Below are positions 27,224-34,245 of a stretch of DNA of 64,000 bases, one piece after another (the stretch's first letter is position 1; every line of letters starts with the position of its first letter). The position numbers and the translations under genes are program-made. The notes under the pieces were generated by a model. That model was not told where the DNA came from and did no database searches. It saw only the letters and a list, made by a program, of their open reading frames with translations. Origin of the DNA: CAWJMD01 sp963843835 (GTDB lineage: Bacteria > Actinomycetota > Actinomycetes > Actinomycetales > CAWJMD01); the NCBI GenBank assembly GCA_963843835.1, contig CAWJMD010000001.1:434001-498000 (forward strand). Direction: 5' to 3'.

Positions 27224-27637
27224 ATGAGCCAGGCACCGGGTGAACCCGTGGAGGCCCCGGCGTCGGTTCCGGCCGTCGTGTACGACTTCGAGCACCAGCG
27301 GGACGCCGTTGAGGAGACGCTGCTCGACGGCGAGGTCCTCGTCGCCGTGCTCGACGCGAGCGGCGCCGGCACCGGCTTCGTCGGGCTGACGGACTACCGG
27401 GTCATCCTGCAGGACCGGTCCCTGGTGGGTGGCAAGGTCGCCCTGCTCTCGATCCCCTACGGGCGGATCACGAGCGTCGGGGTGGTCTCCGACTCCACGC
27501 TCGGCCTCGACTTCGCCTCGTCGTCCACGATCACGGTGACGGTCTCGGGGGCGGGTGCGCACGAGGTGACGTTCCGTGGGGCCGACAAGGCGCGGTACGC
27601 CCACGACACGATCCTCTGGCACCTCGTCAACCGCTGA
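27224..27637 (+). CDS. Small bacterial PH-domain protein (YokE-like)
   Basis: A 137-residue cytoplasmic protein whose residues 25-137 form a PH-like barrel: LLDGEVLVAVLDA, GFVGLTDYRVILQDRS, SIPYGRITSVGV and a C-terminal helix DTILWHLVNR. Bacterial PH domains of this type have unclear roles; some bind lipids or cell-envelope stress proteins. ATG 27224 is preceded by GGCGGGAG. No clear operon partners: the GGDEF gene is divergent and the NlpC/P60 gene follows after about 200 bases. Confidence 0.75.
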   Translation: MSQAPGEPVEAPASVPAVVYDFEHQRDAVEETLLDGEVLVAVLDASGAGTGFVGLTDYRVILQDRSLVGGKVALLSIPYGRITSVGVVSDSTLGLDFASSSTITVTVSGAGAHEVTFRGADKARYAHDTILWHLVNR

Positions 27638-27760
27638 TCCCCCGCGGCGCGGCTCTCGCCCCCCGCCTCGCGTGGGGCCCCTGTGACTCGTGAGTACTCC
27701 TGATTACTTCTGGGGTATGTGTTCCCCGTGGGGCGCGCACCCTGTACGGTCGTCGCCGTT

Positions 27761-27775
27761 GTGTCAACGTGACAC
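27761..27775. promoter_or_regulatory. Perfect inverted repeat upstream of the NlpC/P60 gene
   Basis: GTGTCA-ACG-TGACAC, a perfect 6-bp inverted repeat, lies 61-75 bases before the start codon in an A+T-richer intergenic patch. It is the size of a dimeric regulator site. The binding protein is unknown. Confidence 0.4.
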
Positions 27776-27835
27776 GCCGTGCGGGCGGCTCGGCAAATCA
27801 CATCCGTGTCATTCCCCTCCGGAGGACAGACCACA

Positions 27836-29212
27836 GTGACCGAGCCCCCTGGCGTCCCGCGCCGCCTGCTGGGCGTCGTCGCCGGCGCGGCACTCGCCCT
27901 CGGCGGCCTCGTCGGCGTGACCGCGCCCGCCGACGCGGCCCCCGTGTTCCCGAGCCAGGACCAGGTGGACAGCGCCAGGGCGGCTGCCACCACGACCGCC
28001 GGCCAGGTCGCCGCGCTCGAGGGGCAGCTCGCTGCCGCCAACGCGAGGCTCGAGACCGCGCAGGTTGCGGCGCAGGTGGCCAACGAGGACTACAACGAGG
28101 CGCAGGTCGCCCTGCAGGACGCTACCACCGCCGCGGCCGAGGCCCGTCGGCGAGCGGACGACGCGCAGGCGGCCCTCGTGGTCGCGCGGCGCGACGTCGG
28201 GGTGCTGGCTGCCAGCGCGTACCGCCAGGGCACCAGCCTCAGCGGCCTCGAGGCCGTGCTCAGCGACGACGGTCCCCAGACCCTGATCGACCGTGCGGCC
28301 ACGCTCGACTACCTCGGTGACGGACGTCGCCGCGTCTTCGAGAACGGGGAGTCGGCCGAGCGGGTCGCCGGGCTGCTCGACGAGCAGGCGCAGACCGCTC
28401 AGAAGGCGCAGCAGGACGCCGCCGCAGCGGCCGAGAAGGCGCGGGCCGCCGCAGCTTCCACGGCGCAGGCCGCCCAGGATGCAGTGACGAGCACGGCCAA
28501 CGAGAAGGCCTCTCTCACAGCGCAGCTCGCCGCACTACGGCAGACCACCGTGGAGTTGGAGCAGCAGCGTCAGGTCGGCCTCGAGGCCGAGCGTGCCGCT
28601 CGCGCGGAGGCCGCGGCGCGTGCGGCTGCTGAGCGACGGGAGGCGACCCAGGCCAAGAGCCGCGCCGACCGCGCCGCGAAGGCGCGTGCAGCAGAGCGAG
28701 CCGCCCAGGAGGCCGAGCGTGCAGCCGCGCAGGAGCGGGCGAGCCGCGACGACGACCGCAACCCCCGTCCCGCCCCGGCGCCGGCGCCGGCCCCCGCGCC
28801 CGCCCCCCCGTCGTCGGGTGGCGGGGGCGGCTCCTCGAGCGGCAGCTCGTCAGGGGGACAGGCCGCGGTGAGCTGGGCCAGGACCCAGATCGGCAAGCCG
28901 TACCAGTGGGGCGCCACCGGCCCGGACTCGTACGACTGCTCGGGCCTGACGGGCGCCGCCTGGCGCAAGGGTGGGGTCAACCTGCCCCGCACCTCGCGGT
29001 CGCAGTACGTCGCCGTCGACAAGATCCCCTACTCGCAGCTGCGACCGGGCGACCTGATCTTCTACGGGGACGGGACCAACGCCTCGTCGATCCACCACGT
29101 CGCGCTCTACGCGGGCGGCGGGATGATGGTGGAGGCGCCCCGGGCCGGTGTGGACGTGCGACTCACACCCGTCCGCATGAGCGGGACGATGGACTACGCC
29201 GGCCGCCCCTGA
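27836..29212 (+). CDS. NlpC/P60 peptidoglycan endopeptidase with coiled-coil N-region
   Basis: A 458-residue secreted cell-wall hydrolase. Signal peptide at about residues 1-35 (RRLLGVVAGAALALGGLVGV...ADAAP). A long Ala/Glu/Gln coiled coil covers 45-300, a Pro/Ala then Gly/Ser linker 305-340, and the NlpC/P60 domain 342-458. Catalytic Cys lies in DSYDCSGLTGAAWRKGG, His in SSIHHVALYAGGG, with a following polar residue in MVEAPRAG. The coiled coil probably controls activity, as in RipA/RipC. GTG 27836 with GGAGGA at 27821-27826 was chosen; the hydrophobic signal confirms it. Confidence 0.93.
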   Translation: MTEPPGVPRRLLGVVAGAALALGGLVGVTAPADAAPVFPSQDQVDSARAAATTTAGQVAALEGQLAAANARLETAQVAAQVANEDYNEAQVALQDATTAAAEARRRADDAQAALVVARRDVGVLAASAYRQGTSLSGLEAVLSDDGPQTLIDRAATLDYLGDGRRRVFENGESAERVAGLLDEQAQTAQKAQQDAAAAAEKARAAAASTAQAAQDAVTSTANEKASLTAQLAALRQTTVELEQQRQVGLEAERAARAEAAARAAAERREATQAKSRADRAAKARAAERAAQEAERAAAQERASRDDDRNPRPAPAPAPAPAPAPPSSGGGGGSSSGSSSGGQAAVSWARTQIGKPYQWGATGPDSYDCSGLTGAAWRKGGVNLPRTSRSQYVAVDKIPYSQLRPGDLIFYGDGTNASSIHHVALYAGGGMMVEAPRAGVDVRLTPVRMSGTMDYAGRP

Positions 29213-29240
29213 CCGCGGGACAGGTGGGACGGCGCCGACG

Positions 29241-29738
29241 TCAGTGCGTCGAGCCGCCCTGGTCCTTCAGCCGGTCGAACGACGCGGCGATCTCCGTCTC
29301 GGCGGCCTCGCGGCCGACCCAGTGGGCGCCCTCGACGGACTTGCCGGGCTCGAGGTCCTTGTACGTCTCGAAGAAGTGCTGGATCTCGAGCCGGTAGAAC
29401 TCGCCGATGTCGTCGAGGTCCTGCAGGTGCGCCAGCCGGGGGTCGCCGGTCGGGATGCACATCACCTTGTCGTCGCCACCGGCCTCGTCGCGCATCTTGA
29501 ACATCCCGATCGCCCGGCACCGGATCAGGCAGCCGGGGAAGGTCGGCTCGTCGATGAGGACAAGGGCGTCGAGGGGATCGCCGTCCTCGCCCAGGGTGTT
29601 GTCGATGAACCCGTAGTCGGCGGGGTACCGGGTCGCGGTGAACAGGGTGCGGTCGAGCTTGATCCGCCCTGACTCGTGGTCGACCTCGTACTTGTTGCGG
29701 GTCCCCTTCGGGATCTCGACCGTGACGTTGAAGTCCAT
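29241..29738 (-). CDS. ppa: Inorganic pyrophosphatase
   Basis: A soluble family I pyrophosphatase of 165 residues that hydrolyses PPi to two phosphates. The active-site motifs are present: EIPKGTRNKYEVDHESG, then PADYGFIDNTLGEDGDPLD with the catalytic aspartates (DGDPLD) and the downstream KVMCIPTGDPR. ATG 29738. It diverges from dacB, and is convergent with the NlpC/P60 gene with 28 bp between stops. It acts in the cytoplasm, whereas HppA (3.2 kb) uses the same substrate to pump protons. Confidence 0.96.
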   Translation of the reverse strand: MDFNVTVEIPKGTRNKYEVDHESGRIKLDRTLFTATRYPADYGFIDNTLGEDGDPLDALVLIDEPTFPGCLIRCRAIGMFKMRDEAGGDDKVMCIPTGDPRLAHLQDLDDIGEFYRLEIQHFFETYKDLEPGKSVEGAHWVGREAAETEIAASFDRLKDQGGSTH

Positions 29739-29828
29739 CTGCGAAGCTCCGTGAGGCTCGGGGGCGCGGGGGTCCCGGTTAGTCTCGCGTAGCGACTCTC
29801 GTGACAGGAAGGCAGGGCAGGGACCGAC

Positions 29829-31271
29829 ATGGCAGCAGGTGGGGGACGCCGGCTCGCCGTAGGTTCCCTCAGCCTGGTCCTCGTCGCCGGGCTGAGCGCC
29901 TACGCCGTCGCCGACGCCACCGGTCGGGTGCCCGGACCCCTGACCCAGGACCCCGTCCCGCTGCCCTACCCCGAGCTGGTCACCGCCCCCGGGGCGCAGC
30001 CGCCACCGTCCGCGGCCCGCACCGGCGCACCGGCGCTGGACGACTCCGCGCCGCTGCCCAGCCCCGAGGTGCTCGCCGCCGCGCTCGCGCCGGCCCTGGC
30101 CGATCCCGCCCTCGGCCCCGGCGTCTCGGCCACGGTGCTCGACGGGCTGACGGGTGAGGTCCTCGTCGGCGCCGGCGCGACGACCGCCCACGAGCCGGCG
30201 TCCGTGGCGAAGGTGCTCACCGCCGCCGCGGCCCTTCACCGGCTCGGTCCGGGTCACAGCGTCGAGACGCGCGCCGTGACCAGCGGGGACGGTCCCGTCG
30301 TGCTCGTCGGAGGGGGTGACGTCCTGCTCGCCGCGGGGGCCGGCGACCCGGACGCCGCCAACGGCCGCGCCGGGCTCGCCGACCTCGCGGACCAGACCGC
30401 GGCAGCGCTCTCGACCACCGGACGCACGACCGTGGGCCTCGCGCTGGACGACTCGGTGTTCGCGGGCGTCGGCACCGGTGCGGGGATGGGTCCGGGATGG
30501 GTCCCCGCCGACGTCTCCAACGGCTTCGTGGCGCCGGTCACGGGCATCGCGGTCAACGCGGGCCGCACCTCGTCCGAGAACTACGCCCCGCGCGTGGCGG
30601 ACCCGGGTCTGGCGGCGGCGGCCACGTTCGCCGACCTCCTCGCCGCGCGCGGCATCACGGTGCAGGGCACCGTCGCCCGCGGCGCCGCGCCGACGGACGC
30701 CACAGTGCTGGGGACGGTCACCTCGGCCGGCCTCGCCGAGGTCGTCACCTACGTGCTGCTCGCCAGCGACAACAACGGCGCGGAGGCGCTCGCTCGGCTG
30801 GTGGCGGCGGACGCAGGCCTCCCCACGGACTTCGCGGGAGCCGGCGCCGCGGTGCTGGCCGAGGTCGAGGCCATCGGGGTGCCCGCCGACGGGCTGCGGC
30901 TCTCCGACGGCAGCGGCCTCGCGGACGGCTCGTTGCTCACGCCGGCGGTCCTCGCCGGCACGCTGGTCGCCGCGGCGTCCCCGGACCACCCCGAGCTGCG
31001 GCCGCTGCTGACGGGGCTGCCGGTCGCCGGGCTGACCGGGACGCTCGAGGACCGGTTCGGCGCCGCGGCCGGGGCGGCCGCCGGGCAGGGCCTGGTCCGC
31101 GCGAAGACCGGCTCCCTGACGGGCACGACCACGCTGGCCGGCACGGTCGTGGACGCCGACGGCCGCCTCCTGGCGTTCGCGGTGATGGCCGACCGCGTTC
31201 CCGCGTCCACTGCTGGAAGGGCCGCCGCCGACCGGGTGGTCGCCGTGCTGGCGGGCTGCGGGTGCCGGTAG
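29829..31271 (+). CDS. dacB: D-alanyl-D-alanine carboxypeptidase/endopeptidase (PBP4 type)
   Basis: A 480-residue peptidase family S13 enzyme that trims peptidoglycan peptides outside the membrane. The N-terminal hydrophobic segment (about 8-28) serves as signal or anchor. All three penicillin-binding motifs are seen: SVAK (Ser125, Lys128), SDN (Ser313) and KTG (426-428). A Pro/Ala-rich linker lies at about 35-70. A -10 TAGTCT is at 29780-29785, and ATG 29829 is preceded by AGGAAGGCAGGGCAGGGAC. It heads the conserved series dacB, DUF2342, tilS, hpt, ftsH. Confidence 0.94.
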   Translation: MAAGGGRRLAVGSLSLVLVAGLSAYAVADATGRVPGPLTQDPVPLPYPELVTAPGAQPPPSAARTGAPALDDSAPLPSPEVLAAALAPALADPALGPGVSATVLDGLTGEVLVGAGATTAHEPASVAKVLTAAAALHRLGPGHSVETRAVTSGDGPVVLVGGGDVLLAAGAGDPDAANGRAGLADLADQTAAALSTTGRTTVGLALDDSVFAGVGTGAGMGPGWVPADVSNGFVAPVTGIAVNAGRTSSENYAPRVADPGLAAAATFADLLAARGITVQGTVARGAAPTDATVLGTVTSAGLAEVVTYVLLASDNNGAEALARLVAADAGLPTDFAGAGAAVLAEVEAIGVPADGLRLSDGSGLADGSLLTPAVLAGTLVAAASPDHPELRPLLTGLPVAGLTGTLEDRFGAAAGAAAGQGLVRAKTGSLTGTTTLAGTVVDADGRLLAFAVMADRVPASTAGRAAADRVVAVLAGCGCR

Positions 31272-31298
31272 CCCGGCGGCCCGGGTTACGGTGAGGCG

Positions 31299-32435
31299 AT
31301 GACCCTGCCCGACGGTCCCCCGTCCGCGGAACCGCACGCCGACGCCGGCGTCAGCGACGAGGACTACGCGGCGGTGGACGCCCTCGTCGACTGGGACTTC
31401 GCGGTGCGCACGGCCGACTACCTGGTCAAGCCCGGCCCCGACATCGGCCGGGCCGAGGCCCGCCAGGTCGTCGAGCAGCTGCGAGACCTCGCGATCGTGT
31501 CGACGGGCCACGTGGCGGAGACCACCGGGCTGACGGCGACTCCGGGGGAGGGCGTGCTCGTCGTGGACCGTCCGGGCTGGGTGCAGGCGAACGTGACCGG
31601 TTTCCGCACCGTGCTGGCCCCGGCGGTCGGCGCCGCCCAGCGTCGACGCGACCGCGCGCCGGGTGCGCTCACCAGCGCCGTCGGCGGTCGGGTCACCGGC
31701 GCCGAGGTGGGGTCGCTGCTCAGCTTCCTGTCCACGAAGGTGCTGGGCCAGTACGACATCGCCGGCGGTGAGGCCGGCGCGGCCGGCGGTCCCGGGCGCC
31801 TGCTGCTCGTCGCGCCGAACGTGGTGCAGGTCGAGCGCGAGCTCGCGGTGGACAGCGACGACTTCCGTCTGTGGGTGTGCCTGCACGAGGAGACCCACCG
31901 GGTGCAGTTCACCGCGAACCCGTGGCTGCGCTCCCACCTGCTCGAGGGCAGCCGCAGCCTCGCCGTCGACCTCCTCGGGGAGCCGGGCCAGCTCGCGGAC
32001 CGGGTGGCCTCGGCGCTGCGCAGCCTCCCCGACATGCTGCGCGGCGGTGACGGGACGGGCCTGCTCGAGATGGTCCAGACGCCGGAGCAGCGCGCGGCGC
32101 TCGGTGGCCTGACCGCGGTGATGTCGCTGCTCGAGGGCCACGCCGACGTCGTCATGGACGAGGTCGGACCCCAGGTCATCCCCACGGTCTCGACGATCCG
32201 TGAGCGCTTCACCCGGCGACGTGCGGGACGGGGGGCGGTCGACCGCGTCCTGCGGCGCATCCTGGGGCTCGACGCCAAGATGCGCCAGTACGCGGACGGG
32301 GCCCGCTTCGTGCGAGGCGTCGTCGACATCGTCGGCATGGAGGGCTTCAACGCCGTCTGGTCGGGACCGCAGACGCTGCCGCGGGCCGCCGAGATCAGCG
32401 ACCCGCAGGCCTGGGTGCGCCGCGTGCACGGCTGA
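31299..32435 (+). CDS. Zinc-dependent metalloprotease-like protein, DUF2342 family
   Basis: A 378-residue soluble protein found almost only in actinobacteria, between dacB and tilS. The metal-binding HEETH (in LHEETHRVQF, about 196-205) resembles a zincin HExxH. Further family landmarks are LLEGHADVVMDEVG (about 283) and GLDAKMRQYADG near the C-terminus. Some database names tie it to coenzyme F420 biosynthesis, but no F420 genes are here and the real role is unknown. -10 TACGGT ends 6 bases before ATG 31299, so the mRNA is probably leaderless. The tilS GTG follows after 27 bases. Confidence 0.85.
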   Translation: MTLPDGPPSAEPHADAGVSDEDYAAVDALVDWDFAVRTADYLVKPGPDIGRAEARQVVEQLRDLAIVSTGHVAETTGLTATPGEGVLVVDRPGWVQANVTGFRTVLAPAVGAAQRRRDRAPGALTSAVGGRVTGAEVGSLLSFLSTKVLGQYDIAGGEAGAAGGPGRLLLVAPNVVQVERELAVDSDDFRLWVCLHEETHRVQFTANPWLRSHLLEGSRSLAVDLLGEPGQLADRVASALRSLPDMLRGGDGTGLLEMVQTPEQRAALGGLTAVMSLLEGHADVVMDEVGPQVIPTVSTIRERFTRRRAGRGAVDRVLRRILGLDAKMRQYADGARFVRGVVDIVGMEGFNAVWSGPQTLPRAAEISDPQAWVRRVHG

Positions 32436-32462
32436 GGCCGTGGACCGCGTGAACGAGGTCGC

Positions 32463-33536
32463 GTGACCGGGCCGTCGCCGGCCGTGGCGGCCGTCCGCGT
32501 GGCGGTCCGCTCCGTCCTCGCCGGGCTGGGGTCCCCCGACCCCCTGGTGCTCGTGGCTTGCAGCGGCGGGCCCGACTCGGTCGCGCTCGCGGCCGCCGCC
32601 GCCTTCGAGGGCCCTCGCGCCGGCGTGCGCGTCGGTGCCGTCGTCGTCGACCACGGCCTGCAGCCGGGCAGCGTCGCCGCGGCGGCTGCCGCCGCGGCCA
32701 CGTGCCGCGCCCTGGGCCTTGACCCGGTGCTGACGGTCCCGGTCGAGGTGGTCGCCGACGGCAGCGGCCCCGAGGCGGCGGCCCGGACCGCCCGCTACGA
32801 CGCGCTGGTATCCACCGCAGAGGGCACCGGAGCCGTCGCCGTGCTGCTCGGGCACACGCGCGACGACCAGGCCGAGACGGTGCTGCTCGGCCTCGCCCGC
32901 GGCTCCGGCGCCCGGTCCCTGGCGGGGATGGCGCCGTCACGGAGCCTGCTTCGCCGCCCGCTCCTGGGGCTCGACCGCGCGACCGTCCACGCCTCGCTCG
33001 CGCCGCTCGGCCTGACCGCCTGGACGGACCCCACCAACGAGGACCCCGCCCTGCTGCGCGCCCGAGTCCGCCACCGGGTGCTCCCCGTGCTCGAGGCGGA
33101 GCTCGGTCCGGGCACCGCGGCCGCCCTGGCCCGCACCGCCGACCAGCTGCGCGACGACGCCGACGCCCTCGACGGGCTGGCCGCCGAGCTGCTCGAGCGC
33201 GCCCGCGACCCCCGTCACCCCCGTCCTCTGAGTGCTCATGGTCCCTTCCCGGGCCAGGAAGCGACCATCAGCACTCAGAGGACGCGGGGTGAGGGGGTGG
33301 TGGGGTTGGACGTGGCCACCCTCCTGGCGTCCCCGCCGGCGCTGCGGACCCGTGCGCTGCGGGCGGCGGCCCTCGATGCGGGATGCCCGGCGGGTGCGCT
33401 GTCGCGCGTCCAGGTGCTCGCGGTCGACGACCTGCTCACCCGCTGGACGGGTCAGGGACCGGTGCACCTGGCGGGCGGTGTCACGGCGCGCAGGGAGTCT
33501 GGGATGCTGCTCCTCGTCCGCACCCCGCCACGCTGA
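32463..33536 (+). CDS. tilS: tRNA(Ile)-lysidine synthetase
   Basis: The PP-loop enzyme that converts C34 of tRNA-Ile(CAU) to lysidine with ATP; essential for reading AUA. The 357-residue protein has the PP-loop SGGPDS (34-39), HTRDDQAETVLLGLARGSG (about 138-156) and a TNEDP motif near 198. A 71-bp near-palindrome lies inside the gene (33218-33288, residues about 252-276). It encodes RHPRPLSAHGPFPGQEATIS-type sequence unlike the family and looks like an in-frame insertion between domains. The C-terminal domain (GLDVATLLASPPALRTRALR) resumes normally, so the protein is probably still active. Confidence 0.92.
   Translation: MTGPSPAVAAVRVAVRSVLAGLGSPDPLVLVACSGGPDSVALAAAAAFEGPRAGVRVGAVVVDHGLQPGSVAAAAAAAATCRALGLDPVLTVPVEVVADGSGPEAAARTARYDALVSTAEGTGAVAVLLGHTRDDQAETVLLGLARGSGARSLAGMAPSRSLLRRPLLGLDRATVHASLAPLGLTAWTDPTNEDPALLRARVRHRVLPVLEAELGPGTAAALARTADQLRDDADALDGLAAELLERARDPRHPRPLSAHGPFPGQEATISTQRTRGEGVVGLDVATLLASPPALRTRALRAAALDAGCPAGALSRVQVLAVDDLLTRWTGQGPVHLAGGVTARRESGMLLLVRTPPR
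33218..33288. repeat. 71-bp palindromic element inserted in frame in tilS
   Basis: Symmetric around 33253. The inner arms GTCCTCTGAGTGCT (33223-33236) and AGCACTCAGAGGAC (33270-33283) pair perfectly. Pairing continues inward through ATGGTC/GACCAT and CTTCC/GGAAG with only three mismatches, and weakly outward. The size and near-perfect symmetry suggest a dispersed palindromic (REP/MITE-like) element. No other copy was noticed in this window. Confidence 0.8.
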
Positions 33537-33549
33537 GGAGCACCCGCCG

Positions 33550-34104
33550 GTGGACGTCGACGACATGGGCACCGACCTGCAGAAGGTCCTGATCCCTGCC
33601 GAGCAGATCCAGCAGCGGCTGGCCGAGATGGCTGCCGAGGTGGACGCCGACTACGCGGGCAAGGACCTGCTGCTGGTCGGTGTGCTGAAGGGCGCCGTGA
33701 TGGTGATGGCCGACTTCGCGCGCGCCCTGCACTCCCGCGCCGAGATGGACTGGATGGCGGTCTCGAGCTACGGCTCGGGCACCAAGTCGTCCGGGGTGGT
33801 CCGCATCCTCAAGGACCTCGACGCCGACATCCTCGGGCGCCACGTGCTGATCGTGGAGGACATCATCGACTCGGGCCTGACCCTCTCGTGGTTGCTGGCG
33901 AACCTCACCTCGCGCGGCCCGGCCTCCGTCGAGGTGCTCACCCTGCTGCGCAAGCCCGAGGCCGCCAAGGTGCAGGTCGACGTGCGGTACACCGGCTTCG
34001 AGATCCCCAACGAGTTCGTCGTCGGCTACGGCCTCGACTACGCCGAGCGCTACCGCAACCTTCCGTTCGTCGGGACACTGGCGCCCCACGTCTACGGGGG
34101 CTGA
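33550..34104 (+). CDS. hpt: Hypoxanthine phosphoribosyltransferase
   Basis: A 184-residue purine salvage enzyme (hypoxanthine/guanine + PRPP to IMP/GMP). The PRPP-binding motif is VLIVEDIIDSGLTL (about 100-113), with LLVGVLKGAVMVMADF upstream, and VVGYGLDYAERYRNLPF near the end contacts the base. GTG 33550 is preceded by GAGGAG, so it was preferred over ATG 33565. The order tilS-hpt-ftsH is widely conserved in bacteria. Confidence 0.95.
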   Translation: MDVDDMGTDLQKVLIPAEQIQQRLAEMAAEVDADYAGKDLLLVGVLKGAVMVMADFARALHSRAEMDWMAVSSYGSGTKSSGVVRILKDLDADILGRHVLIVEDIIDSGLTLSWLLANLTSRGPASVEVLTLLRKPEAAKVQVDVRYTGFEIPNEFVVGYGLDYAERYRNLPFVGTLAPHVYGG

Positions 34105-34245
34105 CACCCGACCGGAACACCACCGTCCGTCCAGCCGTTGAGCGGACGACGGAACCCCACTGCCCGCAGGTCGTCGCCGGGTGCCCGGTGTACCGTTTCC
34201 GCAGGTCAGACCAACAGGAAGGACGGGGTCGACAACCCCGCACCG

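Noticed and set aside
27817..27826. CCTCCGGAGG as a hairpin hiding the ribosome-binding site
   Set aside because: The two halves are adjacent with no loop, so they cannot fold on themselves.
27638..27835. Cyclic di-AMP (ydaO-type) riboswitch before the NlpC/P60 gene, as found for such genes in other actinobacteria
   Set aside because: The conserved riboswitch core sequences were not found in the leader.
29739..32855. A very long open frame on the minus strand opposite dacB, DUF2342 and tilS, continuous with ppa
   Set aside because: It is an antisense shadow caused by G/C-ending codons. The plus-strand genes have clear motifs; only the final 165 residues (ppa) are real.
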